A stretch of DNA of 64,000 nucleotides from Streptomyces griseomycini (GTDB taxonomy: Bacteria; Actinomycetota; Actinomycetes; Streptomycetales; Streptomycetaceae). Shown here one piece after another: positions 1 through 19,025 of the stretch. Numbering within the stretch: the stretch's first letter is position 1; each line of letters opens with the position of its first letter. The translations under genes were made by a program, and so were the position numbers. The stretch is from positions 1 through 64,000 of the forward strand of contig NZ_JACHJI010000023.1 of the NCBI RefSeq assembly GCF_014203535.1, in the 5' to 3' direction. The notes under the pieces are model-generated. The model searched no databases, had not been told where the DNA came from, and was given only the letters and a program-made list of their open reading frames with translations.

Positions 1-3000
1 CCCCGCCCCTCACAACGCGCCGCATACGCCCGCCCCAGATCACGGGCCAGCGGCCCCATCGACCAGCCGTCGGCCGCGATGTGGTGCACCACGAGGACGA
101 GGAGGTGCTCGCCGGGGCCGGTCGCGGTCAACCACGCCCGTAACGGCGGCTCCGCCGCCAGGTCGAACTCGTGGGTGGCCGCCGTGTGCGGCAGCTGCTG
201 CGGGGCGCTCTCCACCACGGTGAGCGGTTCGCCCACCTCGGTCATGTCGAGCACCCGCTGGAACGGCTCGCCCCCGGCCTGGCCGATCACCGTCCGCAGG
301 CTCTCGTGCCGCTCGACCACGTCCCGCAGCGCCGCCGCGAGGGCGGCCACGTCCACGGCACCGGTCAGCCGGACCGTCAAGGGGATGTTGTACGTCGCCG
401 AACGGCCCGACAACTCCCCGAGGAACCAGAGCCGTTGCTGGGCGAAGGACACCGGGAGCCGGTCGGGCCGGTGCCGGGGGGCGCGTACGGGCGGGCGCGG
501 CCTGCCGCCGGTCCCGGGGAGTTCGCGGGCCAGCGCCTCCACCGTCTGCGCCGCGTACAGATCCGCCATGTCCAGGTCGATGCCGAGTTCGGCCCGCGCC
601 CGGCTGACCAGACGGGTCGCGAGCAGCGAGTGACCGCCCAGGGCGAAGAAGTCGTCGTCGATCGTCACCTCGGGCAGGCCGAGGATCTCGGCGAACAGCG
701 CGCACAGGGCGTGTTCGCGCCGGGAGCGGGGGGCGCGGCCGCCAGGGACCGCGGCTGCGGGGCCGGGGTGCGGCAGGGCCGCGCGGTCCAGCTTGCCGTT
801 GGCGGTGAGCGGCAGCGTCCGCAGGGGCACGATCGCGGACGGCACCGCGTGGTCGGGGAGCACGGTCCGGGCGTGGCGGAGGATCGCCTCGGTGTCCACG
901 GGCTCCGGGGCACCGTCGGGGGCCGGTTCCGGGCGACCGCCGCGTTCCGGGACGACGTACCCGATCAGGTGCTTGTCGCCGGAGCCGTCCTCCTTGACCG
1001 CCGCGACCGTGCGCGCCACGTCCGGGTGACCGAGCAGCGCGGCCTCGACCTCGCCCAGCTCGACGCGGAAGCCGCGCACCTTCGCCTGGTCGTCGACGCG
1101 TCCCACGAACTCCAGCTGCCCGTCGGGCAGTCGGCGGGCCAGGTCTCCGGTGCGGTACATGCGCTCGCCCCCGGCTCCGTACGCCGACGCGTACGGATCG
1201 GCCACGAAGAGCTCGGCGGTCGGGCCGGGGCGGTGGAGGTAGCCGCGCGCGAGGCCCGTGCCCGCCACGTACAGCTCCCCCACCACGCCGGGCGGCACCA
1301 GGGCGAGGCGGTGGTCGAGGACGTAGGTGCGCATGCCGTCCATCGGGCGGCCGATCGGCACCGTGTTCGGGACGCGGTCCGTGTCCCCGGTGAAGGTGCT
1401 GAGCGTGCTGAAGGCCGTCGTCTCGGTGGGGCCGTACGCCGCCGTGACCACGGTGTCCGGGCAGGCGCGCAGCACCGCGCGGACCCCGGCTGCGGAGACG
1501 ACGTCACCGCCGGTCGTCACCTCGCGCAGCCCCCGGAAGACCTCCGGTTCCTCCTCCGCCCAGACGCGGAAGAGGCCGGCGGTCGCATGCAGCCGGGTCA
1601 GACCGTGCCGGGCGATGTGCTCGGCCACGGCCGCGCCGTTCAGGGGTCCCGGCGGCGCGATCACCACGCGGCCGCCGTGGGCGAGCGTGGCCCACACCTC
1701 GTAGGTCGACGCGTCGAAGGCGTGGTTGGCGTGGAAGAGCACGCTGTCCGGGGCGCCGTCGCGCAGCCACGGCCGGTGGGCCGCGAACGCCGCCACGGCC
1801 GCGTGCGGCGTCACGACGCCCTTCGGCCGGCCCGTCGAGCCCGACGTGTACATCACGTACAGGGTGCTGTCGGGGTGGACGGGGGCGGGCGGCGGTGTCC
1901 GGTGCGGGCCGCGCTCGTCGCGGTGGGCCGTCGCGTCGTGGTCGGCGGTGACGTCGAGGACCGGGACGGTGATGTCCGGCGGGAGTTCGGCGCTGCCGTC
2001 GGTGAGCAGGAGGGCGGCGCGCGTGTCGTCGAGGACGAGGCGGATGCGTGCCAGGGGTGTGCCGGGTGCGAGAGGGACGTAGCCGGCACCGGTCCTGAGG
2101 ACCGCGAGGAGCGTCACGACGAGGTCGGCGGAGCGGTCCATGGCCACCGCGACCAGGCGTTCGGGGCCGGCGCCCCGGGCGCGCAGCAGCCGGGCGAGAC
2201 GGCCGGAGAGGGTGTCGAGGTCGCGGTAGGTGAGTTCGGTGTCCCCGAAGACGAGCGCGGTCGCGTCCGGACGCTGCGCCACGCGCGCCGCGAACAGCCC
2301 CGTCACGGTGTCCGGCCGGGCGGCCGGGCCGTGGGTGCCGTGTCCCTCGGCCAGGAGGAGCGCGCGCTCGGCCGGGGCGAGGATGTCCAGGGCGGTGACC
2401 GGCCGCCGCGGGTCGTCGGCAGCGGCGGTCAGGAGGCGGACGAGACGGTCGGCGATGCGCCGGGCGGTGTCGGGGGTGTACAGGTCGGTGGCATGGCAGA
2501 GGATGCCGGTGATGCCGGCCGCCCGGCCGTCGGCGTCGTGCCGTTCGGTGAGGTCGAAGGAGAGGTCGAAGTGGGCGGCGGGAGAGCCGAGCGGCAACAA
2601 CTCGGCGCGCAGGTCCGGAAGCCGGGGGACGATGTCGGTGAACTTATGGAAGGCGAGCATCACCTGGAACAGCGGGTGGCGGGACGGTGAGCGCGTCGGG
2701 TTCAGTGCCTCCACGAGCCGCTCGAACGGGATGTCCTGGTGTGCGAACGCAGCCAGGTCCGCGTCCCGTACACGCTCCACGAGGTCCGTGAACGTCGGAT
2801 CGCCGCTCGTGTCGGCGCGCAGTACGAGGGTGTTGACGAAGCAGCCCACCAGATCGCTCAGGGCGTCGTCGGTGCGGCCCGCAGCCGGTGTGCCGAGGGT
2901 GATGTCGTCGCCCGCGCCGAGCCGGGACAGCAGGGCCACCAGCCCGGCACGCACCACCATGAACAGGCTCGCGCCCAGCTCGTGGGCGACACCGGTGAGG

Positions 3001-3725
3001 CGGCCGTGCAGCTCCGGGCCGAGCTCCAGCGGGACCGTGCCGCCGCGCCGGCTCGCGACCGGGGGCCGGGGCAGGTCGGTGGGCAGGGCCGGCTCCTCCG
3101 GCAGGCCCGCCAGCCGGTCCCGCCAGAAGGCCAGCTGGCGGGCGGCGAGACTGTGCGGGTCCCCCTCGTCGCCGAGCAGTTCGCGCTGCCACAGGGTGTA
3201 GTCCGCGTACTGCACCGGCAGCGCCTCCCACTCGGGGGCCCGCCCCTGGCGTCGTGCCGCGTAGGCCTGCCCGAGGTCGCGCAGCAGGATGCCCATCGAC
3301 CAGCCGTCGGCCGCGACGTGGTGCACCACCAGGACGAGGAGGTGCTCGTCGGGTCCGGTCCCGCACAGCCACACCCGTAGCGGCGCCTGCGCCGTGAGAT
3401 CGAACTCGTACGCGGCGCACTCGCCCAGGAGCACGGCGGGCGCGGTCCCGCCCCGGGCATCCGCGGCGGTCGGTGTCACGTCCGTCAGAAGCTCGCCCAC
3501 GTCGTCGGCGTCGAGGACCAGCTGGCAGGGCTCGCCCTCGTGCCGCCCGATCACCGTCCGCAGGCTCTCGTGCCGCTCGGCCAGGTCCCGCAGCGCCGCC
3601 TCCAGGGCCGCCCGGTCCAGGACCCCGGTCAGGCGCAGGGCGAGCGGGATGTTGTAGGTGGCCGAGCGGCCCTCCAGCTGCCCGGTGAGCCACAGACTCC
3701 GCTGCGCGAACGATAGGGGGATCAC
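1..3725 (-). CDS. NRPS-3 (C-A-T-C..., 3' end beyond left edge)
   Basis: Nonribosomal peptide synthetase that extends one residue and begins the next; the frame stays open to base 1, so the gene is cut by the window edge. The start is GTG at 3725, preceded by a GGAG ribosome site at good spacing and 59 bases after the NRPS-2 stop. Domains in order: a condensation domain opening with the LSFAQ-type motif and HHVAADGWS (LCL-like), an adenylation domain (FDASTYE, TAYGPTE-type A5, YRTGDLAR), a carrier domain with LGGHSLLATR near bases 600-655, and the first part of another C domain with HHIAADGWS. No epimerase follows the first carrier. My manual reading of the A-domain pocket is roughly D-A-Y-R-T-G-A-A-F-K. 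It belongs to the FDASTYE/TAGLF clade that includes Hpg-activating domains but matches no code I know, so the substrate is unassigned. It acts after NRPS-2 in the cytosol. Confidence 0.93.
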   Translation of the reverse strand, partial: MIPLSFAQRSLWLTGQLEGRSATYNIPLALRLTGVLDRAALEAALRDLAERHESLRTVIGRHEGEPCQLVLDADDVGELLTDVTPTAADARGGTAPAVLLGECAAYEFDLTAQAPLRVWLCGTGPDEHLLVLVVHHVAADGWSMGILLRDLGQAYAARRQGRAPEWEALPVQYADYTLWQRELLGDEGDPHSLAARQLAFWRDRLAGLPEEPALPTDLPRPPVASRRGGTVPLELGPELHGRLTGVAHELGASLFMVVRAGLVALLSRLGAGDDITLGTPAAGRTDDALSDLVGCFVNTLVLRADTSGDPTFTDLVERVRDADLAAFAHQDIPFERLVEALNPTRSPSRHPLFQVMLAFHKFTDIVPRLPDLRAELLPLGSPAAHFDLSFDLTERHDADGRAAGITGILCHATDLYTPDTARRIADRLVRLLTAAADDPRRPVTALDILAPAERALLLAEGHGTHGPAARPDTVTGLFAARVAQRPDATALVFGDTELTYRDLDTLSGRLARLLRARGAGPERLVAVAMDRSADLVVTLLAVLRTGAGYVPLAPGTPLARIRLVLDDTRAALLLTDGSAELPPDITVPVLDVTADHDATAHRDERGPHRTPPPAPVHPDSTLYVMYTSGSTGRPKGVVTPHAAVAAFAAHRPWLRDGAPDSVLFHANHAFDASTYEVWATLAHGGRVVIAPPGPLNGAAVAEHIARHGLTRLHATAGLFRVWAEEEPEVFRGLREVTTGGDVVSAAGVRAVLRACPDTVVTAAYGPTETTAFSTLSTFTGDTDRVPNTVPIGRPMDGMRTYVLDHRLALVPPGVVGELYVAGTGLARGYLHRPGPTAELFVADPYASAYGAGGERMYRTGDLARRLPDGQLEFVGRVDDQAKVRGFRVELGEVEAALLGHPDVARTVAAVKEDGSGDKHLIGYVVPERGGRPEPAPDGAPEPVDTEAILRHARTVLPDHAVPSAIVPLRTLPLTANGKLDRAALPHPGPAAAVPGGRAPRSRREHALCALFAEILGLPEVTIDDDFFALGGHSLLATRLVSRARAELGIDLDMADLYAAQTVEALARELPGTGGRPRPPVRAPRHRPDRLPVSFAQQRLWFLGELSGRSATYNIPLTVRLTGAVDVAALAAALRDVVERHESLRTVIGQAGGEPFQRVLDMTEVGEPLTVVESAPQQLPHTAATHEFDLAAEPPLRAWLTATGPGEHLLVLVVHHIAADGWSMGPLARDLGRAYAARCEGR
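284..315. repeat. 32-bp exact repeat copy 1 (C domains of NRPS-3)
   Basis: This stretch is identical to 3548-3579 and lies at the same place in the two successive condensation domains of NRPS-3. Nearby segments (for example 58-112 against 3295-3347) are also nearly identical. It reads as residue of module duplication or gene conversion and has no separate function that I can see. Confidence 0.8.
3548..3579. repeat. 32-bp exact repeat copy 2 (C domains of NRPS-3)
   Basis: Second copy of the exact 32-base match with 284-315, in the first condensation domain of NRPS-3. Confidence 0.8.
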
Positions 3726-3784
3726 TCGGGGTTCTCCTCTGTGCCGGGTGCGGTGTGCGACGCCCTGTGCGACGCCCTGGCCGG

Positions 3785-14955
<11,171 letters not shown>

Positions 14956-15788
14956 CCTGCCAGTCTCGGGGGGACCGGCATGCGCGCCCTATCGGCGCGT
15001 TATCGCTCAGTCCCGCTCCTCCGCCGGTCCGCGCGGAGCGGCCGCGGGCGCCGGCGCGGAAGAGCGCCCGCACGGCGACCCGCTGGCTCCTGCCTCTCGT
15101 CGTGCGCCGGACAGTGCCCCGGTGCAGCAGTCCCCCCAGGCACGGGGAAGCCCGGGCTCACGCACCCCGTCCGCTTCGTGTCGGCGCGAGCCGTGCGTAC
15201 TGCCCGTGACGGTCCGCGGGCGAGGTCGTGCGGTTCGCCGCAGCCGACCGGTCCGCGCCTGGTGGTGTGCGGGGGATCGGCCGGCTTCGCGGCGGCGAGC
15301 ACGTCCCGCTCCGGGAGGGCGGCGTCGGCGAGGAGCGTGGTGACGGCCGGGACACCGCTCCCGGCATGCACAGGGTGGTCCTCGCCGTGCCGTGGCACGC
15401 ACCCGGGCCTCCGGACGTGGCCCGGGTGATGCCGTCGGCGGCCTTCTCCTACCGCCGCCCCGGGGCGCTGCTGCGGGGCAGGCTCCTGGTTCCGGTCGTG
15501 GACCCGGCCGAGGCCGGCGCAGCCGCGGGGCACGGGCCCGCAGGACATCCGGGCCGGTCCCGGCGAGGGAGTGCCGCGGACCGCGGATCTCGTCCGGGAG
15601 CACCGGCGGGGGCCGCGGGGCGAGGGTGTTCCCCACGCGCCGCAGTTCCTCCGGGGCGGGCCGGTCCGGCTGCCGCGCGACGGGGCGGCCGCGCCGCGAT
15701 CCGGAGCTCCAGGCTCCCTCACCCGCGCCGGCCGCGGTGTCCGGGGGCTACGGAGCCACCGGTGCCGTCGTGTGCGTGTCGCTCGCCG
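14956..15788. other. 833-base gap between trpC and NRPS-1, no recognisable gene
   Basis: Apart from the motif at 14979-15005, I see no supported gene here. Several frames are open for 150-250 codons on both strands, but they are rich in Arg, Pro and Gly and show no domain, signal peptide or convincing ribosome site. It may hold the decayed remains of a gene, or an unusually long leader region for NRPS-1. Confidence 0.5.
14979..15005 (-). promoter_or_regulatory. GATA-motif operator candidate upstream of NRPS-1
   Basis: On the minus strand this reads CGATAACGCGCCGATAG followed by GGCGCGCATG. Two GATA elements lie 11 bases apart. It matches the site before hmaS at 19 of 27 positions and resembles the site between trpC and the carrier protein. 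It lies only 24 bases before the NRPS-1 GTG, so the transcript leader would be very short if the usual SARP geometry holds. Confidence 0.5.
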
Positions 15789-16565
15789 TCACCCGATCAG
15801 TTCCTTGATCGTGGCGCCGGGATCCTCGGCCCGCATGAGCAGTTCTCCGACGAGGACCGCGTCCACCCCCGCCCGTTCCAGATCGCGCGCGTCCTGTGCA
15901 CCGCGGACGCCGCTCTCGCCGACCATGACCCGCCGGCTGCCCACCCGCCCGCGCAGCCGGGCGGAGAGAGTCCGGTCGATCGAGAAGTCCCGCAGGTCCC
16001 GGTGGTTGACGCCGATGACAGCGGCGCCCGCCGCCAAAGCGGTGTCCACCTCGTCCTCGTCGTGCACCTCGACCAGCGCCTCCATGCCGTGCTTCCGGGT
16101 GCACGCGAGGAGTTCGGCCAGCCGCTCGGGAGTCAGCGCGGCGACGATGAGCAGCAGGGCATCCGCGCCGAGCGCCCGGGCCTCCACGATCTGGTACTCG
16201 TCGACGATGAAGTCCTTGCGCAGGACGGGGACCTCTGCTGCGTCCCGGGCGACCACGAGGTGGTCGGGGCTGCCTGCGAAGCCGTCCTCGTGCGTGAGGA
16301 CCGACAGGGCGCAGGCGCCGCCGCCTTGGTAGGCGCGGGCCAGCTCGGCAGGACGGTAGTCGTCGGTGAGCGGCCCCTTGGAGGGGCTGCGGGGCTTCAT
16401 CTCGGCGATGACGCCGAGGCCCCGCTGCCGCAGGGCGGCGGCGAAGTCCCGGGGCGGGGGCGCGGCCGCGGCGTCCACGACCAGCTCCGCCTCGGGGCGG
16501 GCCGCGCGCCGCCGTTCCGTCTGCCGCTCGGCGTCTGCGACGAGGGTCGCGAGGATGTCGCTCAA
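15789..16565 (-). CDS. trpC: Indole-3-glycerol phosphate synthase (TrpC paralogue)
   Basis: Makes indole-3-glycerol phosphate from CdRP in tryptophan biosynthesis, as a cytosolic (beta/alpha)8 barrel of 258 residues, close to normal length. Family motifs are all present: VIAEMKPRSPSKG, LRKDFIVDEYQI, ALVEVHDEDE, IGVNHRDL and VMVGESGV. I chose the TTG start at 16565 because it overlaps the upstream stop as TTGA and has GGAGGTG just before it. Streptomyces make Trp with a housekeeping trpC elsewhere; a second copy inside an NRPS cluster is known in the CDA cluster, where it boosts Trp supply. The likely role here is the same, implying Trp or a Trp derivative in the product. It is co-transcribed with the small gene upstream. 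Confidence 0.93.
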   Translation of the reverse strand: MSDILATLVADAERQTERRRAARPEAELVVDAAAAPPPRDFAAALRQRGLGVIAEMKPRSPSKGPLTDDYRPAELARAYQGGGACALSVLTHEDGFAGSPDHLVVARDAAEVPVLRKDFIVDEYQIVEARALGADALLLIVAALTPERLAELLACTRKHGMEALVEVHDEDEVDTALAAGAAVIGVNHRDLRDFSIDRTLSARLRGRVGSRRVMVGESGVRGAQDARDLERAGVDAVLVGELLMRAEDPGATIKELIG

Positions 16566-16903
16566 GCGGGCACCTCCAGTTTCGTCCGCTGCCAGGAGGC
16601 GCGGGTCCGGCGTCGGAGCGGATCGGCGGCGGCGCCGCTGTCGACCGCGGGGCCTGCGGGGCGCAGTCCGTCGGCCCCGGTGCCGGCCAGGGCGGCGACG
16701 CGCAGGGCCGCGGCCACCTGGAACAGGACGCCGGCCTCGTCGACGGCGCGGTCGCCGGTCAGGTCGCCGGGGCGGGACCGCGGCAGCCCGTGGCCGACGG
16801 GCGAGTGGCGCGCAATGCCGCCGCTGATCACATCGGCGGGGAACTCCCGGTGGAGCGGGATGACGTCGTCCGCCGTGCGTTCCTCGAGGGGATGGGTGGT
16901 CAT
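16562..16903 (-). CDS. Small protein of unknown function, coupled to trpC
   Basis: Encodes 113 residues starting MTTHPLEERTADDVIPLHRE, with an AGGGAAGG ribosome site. Its stop overlaps the trpC TTG start, so the two are translationally coupled. I recognise no family. The N-terminal third is acidic and the C-terminal third is Arg-rich (residues such as RRRTRASWQRTK). There is no signal peptide or membrane segment. Its position at the head of a Trp-supply operon recalls TrpM, the small protein in the Streptomyces trp operon, but I cannot show homology. The reading frame is supported mainly by the coupling and the ribosome site. Confidence 0.65.
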   Translation of the reverse strand: MTTHPLEERTADDVIPLHREFPADVISGGIARHSPVGHGLPRSRPGDLTGDRAVDEAGVLFQVAAALRVAALAGTGADGLRPAGPAVDSGAAADPLRRRTRASWQRTKLEVPA

Positions 16904-17000
16904 GTCGCCTTCCCTGTCCTGGACGGCTCCCCCGCCGGCGAACGGCAGAAGAATCAAATACGGCCGTGAATCCACCGCTCCGCACTTTATCAATCAGCCT

Positions 17001-17027
17001 TATGGCCTCGCTATCGAGGGAGTATTC
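17001..17027 (-). promoter_or_regulatory. GATA-motif operator candidate between trpC operon and carrier-protein operon
   Basis: On the minus strand the core is CGATAGCGAGGCCATA, which matches the site upstream of hmaS at 15 of 16 positions. It sits 98 bases before the small trpC-linked gene and 136 bases before the divergent carrier-protein gene, so it could serve either or both. Confidence 0.5.
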
Positions 17028-17162
17028 CTTGCACGGCCTCGGAATGTCTTGACGCGACGTCATGCGCGCTGCTACTTTCCGGTGGATCCATCGCAATTGC
17101 TCGCCCCGAGTTGCGGCCCGCGTCTCCACCATCTGCCAACGCATCAGCAACCGAGGGACACG

Positions 17163-17456
17163 GTGGACATGGCGCACGCCCAGCACTCACCCGAGACCGT
17201 CCGGACCTGGCTCATCACCTGCTTCGCCGGTCACGTCCGGCTCCCGGCACAGGAAATCGACCCGGTGCGGCCGTTCTCGGACTACGGTCTGAACTCCGTC
17301 GGTTCCGTGGGTCTGGCCGCCGATATCGAGGACCACTGCGGCGTCGTCGTCACCGCCGACGAAATGTGGGACCACCCGAGCGTCGACGCACTCGGTCTCC
17401 TCATCGCACGGAAACTGGCGGATACGCCGGCCGGCGCCCTGGACAGCGCGAACTGA
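17163..17456 (+). CDS. Free-standing acyl/peptidyl carrier protein
   Basis: Carrier protein of 97 residues. The phosphopantetheine serine lies in DYGLNSVGSVGLAADIE, which fits the D-x-G-x-N/D-S pattern, and the C-terminal helices look complete (DEMWDHPSVDALGLLIARKL). The start is GTG at 17163 with GAGGG five bases before it; ATG at 17169 is a close alternative. The monooxygenase begins 18 bases downstream, so the two are one operon and the monooxygenase probably acts on a substrate tethered here. With the EntF-like first C domain of NRPS-1, this carrier is a good candidate for delivering the starter acyl group (inference). I see no dedicated acyl-AMP ligase for it in the window. Confidence 0.9.
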   Translation: MDMAHAQHSPETVRTWLITCFAGHVRLPAQEIDPVRPFSDYGLNSVGSVGLAADIEDHCGVVVTADEMWDHPSVDALGLLIARKLADTPAGALDSAN

Positions 17457-17474
17457 GGAGGCGGGAAATCGGTC

Positions 17475-18494
17475 ATGGATTTCAGCCTGTTGTACTTCGC
17501 GAACAGGAAAGCGGACGACGCTGCCGCCGAGTACGACCTGCTCTTCGACAGCGCGCGCTTCGCCGACCGGAACGGTTTCACCGCGGTTTGGCTGCCCGAG
17601 CGGCACTTCCACCCCTTCGGGGGCGCCTACCCCAATCCGGCGCTGGCCGCCGCCGCCCTCGCGGCACGGACCGAACGGGTGCGGCTGCGGGCGGGCAGTG
17701 TCGTCGCCCCGCTCCACGACCCGCTGACCGTCGTGGAGGACTGGGCGTTCGTCGACAACCTCTCCCGCGGACGTGTCGACCTGGCCCTGGCCACCGGCTG
17801 GAACGCGCACGACTTCGTGCTGGCCCCAGAGCGCTACGCCGCCCGTCGCGCCCACACGCTGGACAGCCTGGCCGAGGTGCGGGACCTGTGGGCGGGCAGG
17901 ACCGTCGAGCGCACTGACGGCAAGGGACGGCAGGCGCGGGTCACGACCTATCCGCGGCCCGTCCAGCCGGACTTGGACCTGTGGCTGACCTGCTCGTCGC
18001 ACCCCGCGGGATTCGAGCAGGCCGGCGCGCTGGGACTCAACGTGCTGACCGCTCTGCTCTTCCAGCGCGTGGAGGACCTGGTGCCGCGGATCCGCGCGTA
18101 CCGCGCCGCGCGCGAGCGGGCCGGCCACGACCCGGACGCCGGCCGTGTGACGCTGATGGTGCACACCTTCGTCGGTGAATCCGACGACGCGGTGCGCGAA
18201 GTGGTGCGCGCCCCGTTCCTGGAGTACCTGGCGTCGTCCGTGGACCTTTGGCGGGACCGCTGGCCGGAGCTGGGGGTCCACAGCGGCCCCCGGCTCCTCG
18301 ATCACGCCTTTGAGCGCTATTTCCGTACCTCGGCACTGCTCGGCTCGGTCGTGAAGTGCGTCCGCTTCGTGGCACGGCTGCGGGAGGCCGGTGTCGACGA
18401 GGTGGCCTCGCTCATCGACTTCGGCGCGCCGGCCCCGGCCACCCTGGACGCCCTGCACCGACTGGGCCGGGTGCGGCACGCCTTCGTCAGCTGA
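17475..18494 (+). CDS. Luciferase-like FMN monooxygenase (MupA/Atu3640 type)
   Basis: Encodes 339 residues of the bacterial luciferase-like fold, of the subgroup common in NRPS/PKS clusters (MupA/Atu3640 family). Features seen: the N-terminal MDFSLLYFANRK strand, LPERHFHPFGGAYPNPAL, RLRAGSVVAPLHDPL, LALATGWNAHDFVLAP and a C-terminal half typical of the barrel. It is expected to use reduced FMN and oxygen to hydroxylate or oxidise a substrate, often one bound to a carrier protein. The preceding gene encodes such a carrier, with a strong GGAGG site between them. The exact substrate cannot be read from sequence. Expression is likely driven from the divergent region at 16904-17162. Confidence 0.9.
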   Translation: MDFSLLYFANRKADDAAAEYDLLFDSARFADRNGFTAVWLPERHFHPFGGAYPNPALAAAALAARTERVRLRAGSVVAPLHDPLTVVEDWAFVDNLSRGRVDLALATGWNAHDFVLAPERYAARRAHTLDSLAEVRDLWAGRTVERTDGKGRQARVTTYPRPVQPDLDLWLTCSSHPAGFEQAGALGLNVLTALLFQRVEDLVPRIRAYRAARERAGHDPDAGRVTLMVHTFVGESDDAVREVVRAPFLEYLASSVDLWRDRWPELGVHSGPRLLDHAFERYFRTSALLGSVVKCVRFVARLREAGVDEVASLIDFGAPAPATLDALHRLGRVRHAFVS

Positions 18495-18527
18495 ACGGGA
18501 CCTGCCGGGCCCGCCGTTGCCGCCGGG

Positions 18528-18871
18528 TCAACGGCCGCCCGGCACGGTGGCGGAGACGATGCGCCGGACGCCGACGGCCTCGCGCCGCGGGACGGTGATG
18601 CGCCACTTGCCGGCGGCTTCCTCGTGGCACGGCCCGCTCGCCCGGAGGGACCCTTCCCCCGACGCCCCGTTCGCGGTCCGGCAGTCGTAGACCTTGACCG
18701 GACCGTACATGTCGAGCAGGTGGCTGCCGATCCGGGTCCCGGGCGCCGGCACGCCCGCCGTCCACACCGACGCGGCCATGGGGTCCGGACGGCGTCGCAC
18801 GTCAGAATGCCGAAGTCGCCGGTGCCCAGTTCCTCGCACACCTTGCGCACCGGTCCGTCCCCGCCCGACAA
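18528..18871 (-). pseudogene. Possible frameshifted small hypothetical gene
   Basis: Two overlapping minus-strand frames each look protein-like over only part of their length. One starts near 18871 and reads GPVRKVCEELGTGDFGILTC; the other continues from about 18780 with ASVWTAGVPAPGTRIGSHLL and ends at 18528. Joining them needs a single-base shift near 18780-18790. The joined product would be about 115 residues with several Cys and no family I recognise. It could equally be noncoding. The rest of 18495-19025 holds only the ATPase promoter. Confidence 0.3.
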
Positions 18872-18930
18872 GCCCGCCAGGCCGGTCCGCCCCCGTCGAA
18901 AGTAAGGGCGAAGAGACGTCTTTCGTCCCT

Positions 18931-18959
18931 GGTGACGACGGGATGCGGGCTCCTACTGT
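18931..18959 (+). promoter_or_regulatory. Candidate promoter of the P-type ATPase gene
   Basis: GGTGAC (18931-18936) and TACTGT (18954-18959) are separated by 17 bases and fit the principal vegetative sigma pattern. Just upstream, 18898-18930 carries CGAAAG and a TTTCG partner around the palindrome AGACGTCT, a possible operator. Confidence 0.5.
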
Positions 18960-19025
18960 CGGTGGGCGGAGAGAACCATCCGACAAAAGTGCAGAGCGCG
19001 GAGCCGAATCCGGAGGACGTCAGGG

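Noticed and set aside
3700..3725. GATAGGGG near the NRPS-3 start as a further GATA-motif site
   Set aside because: It lies inside the coding sequence just after the start codon and lacks the rest of the motif.
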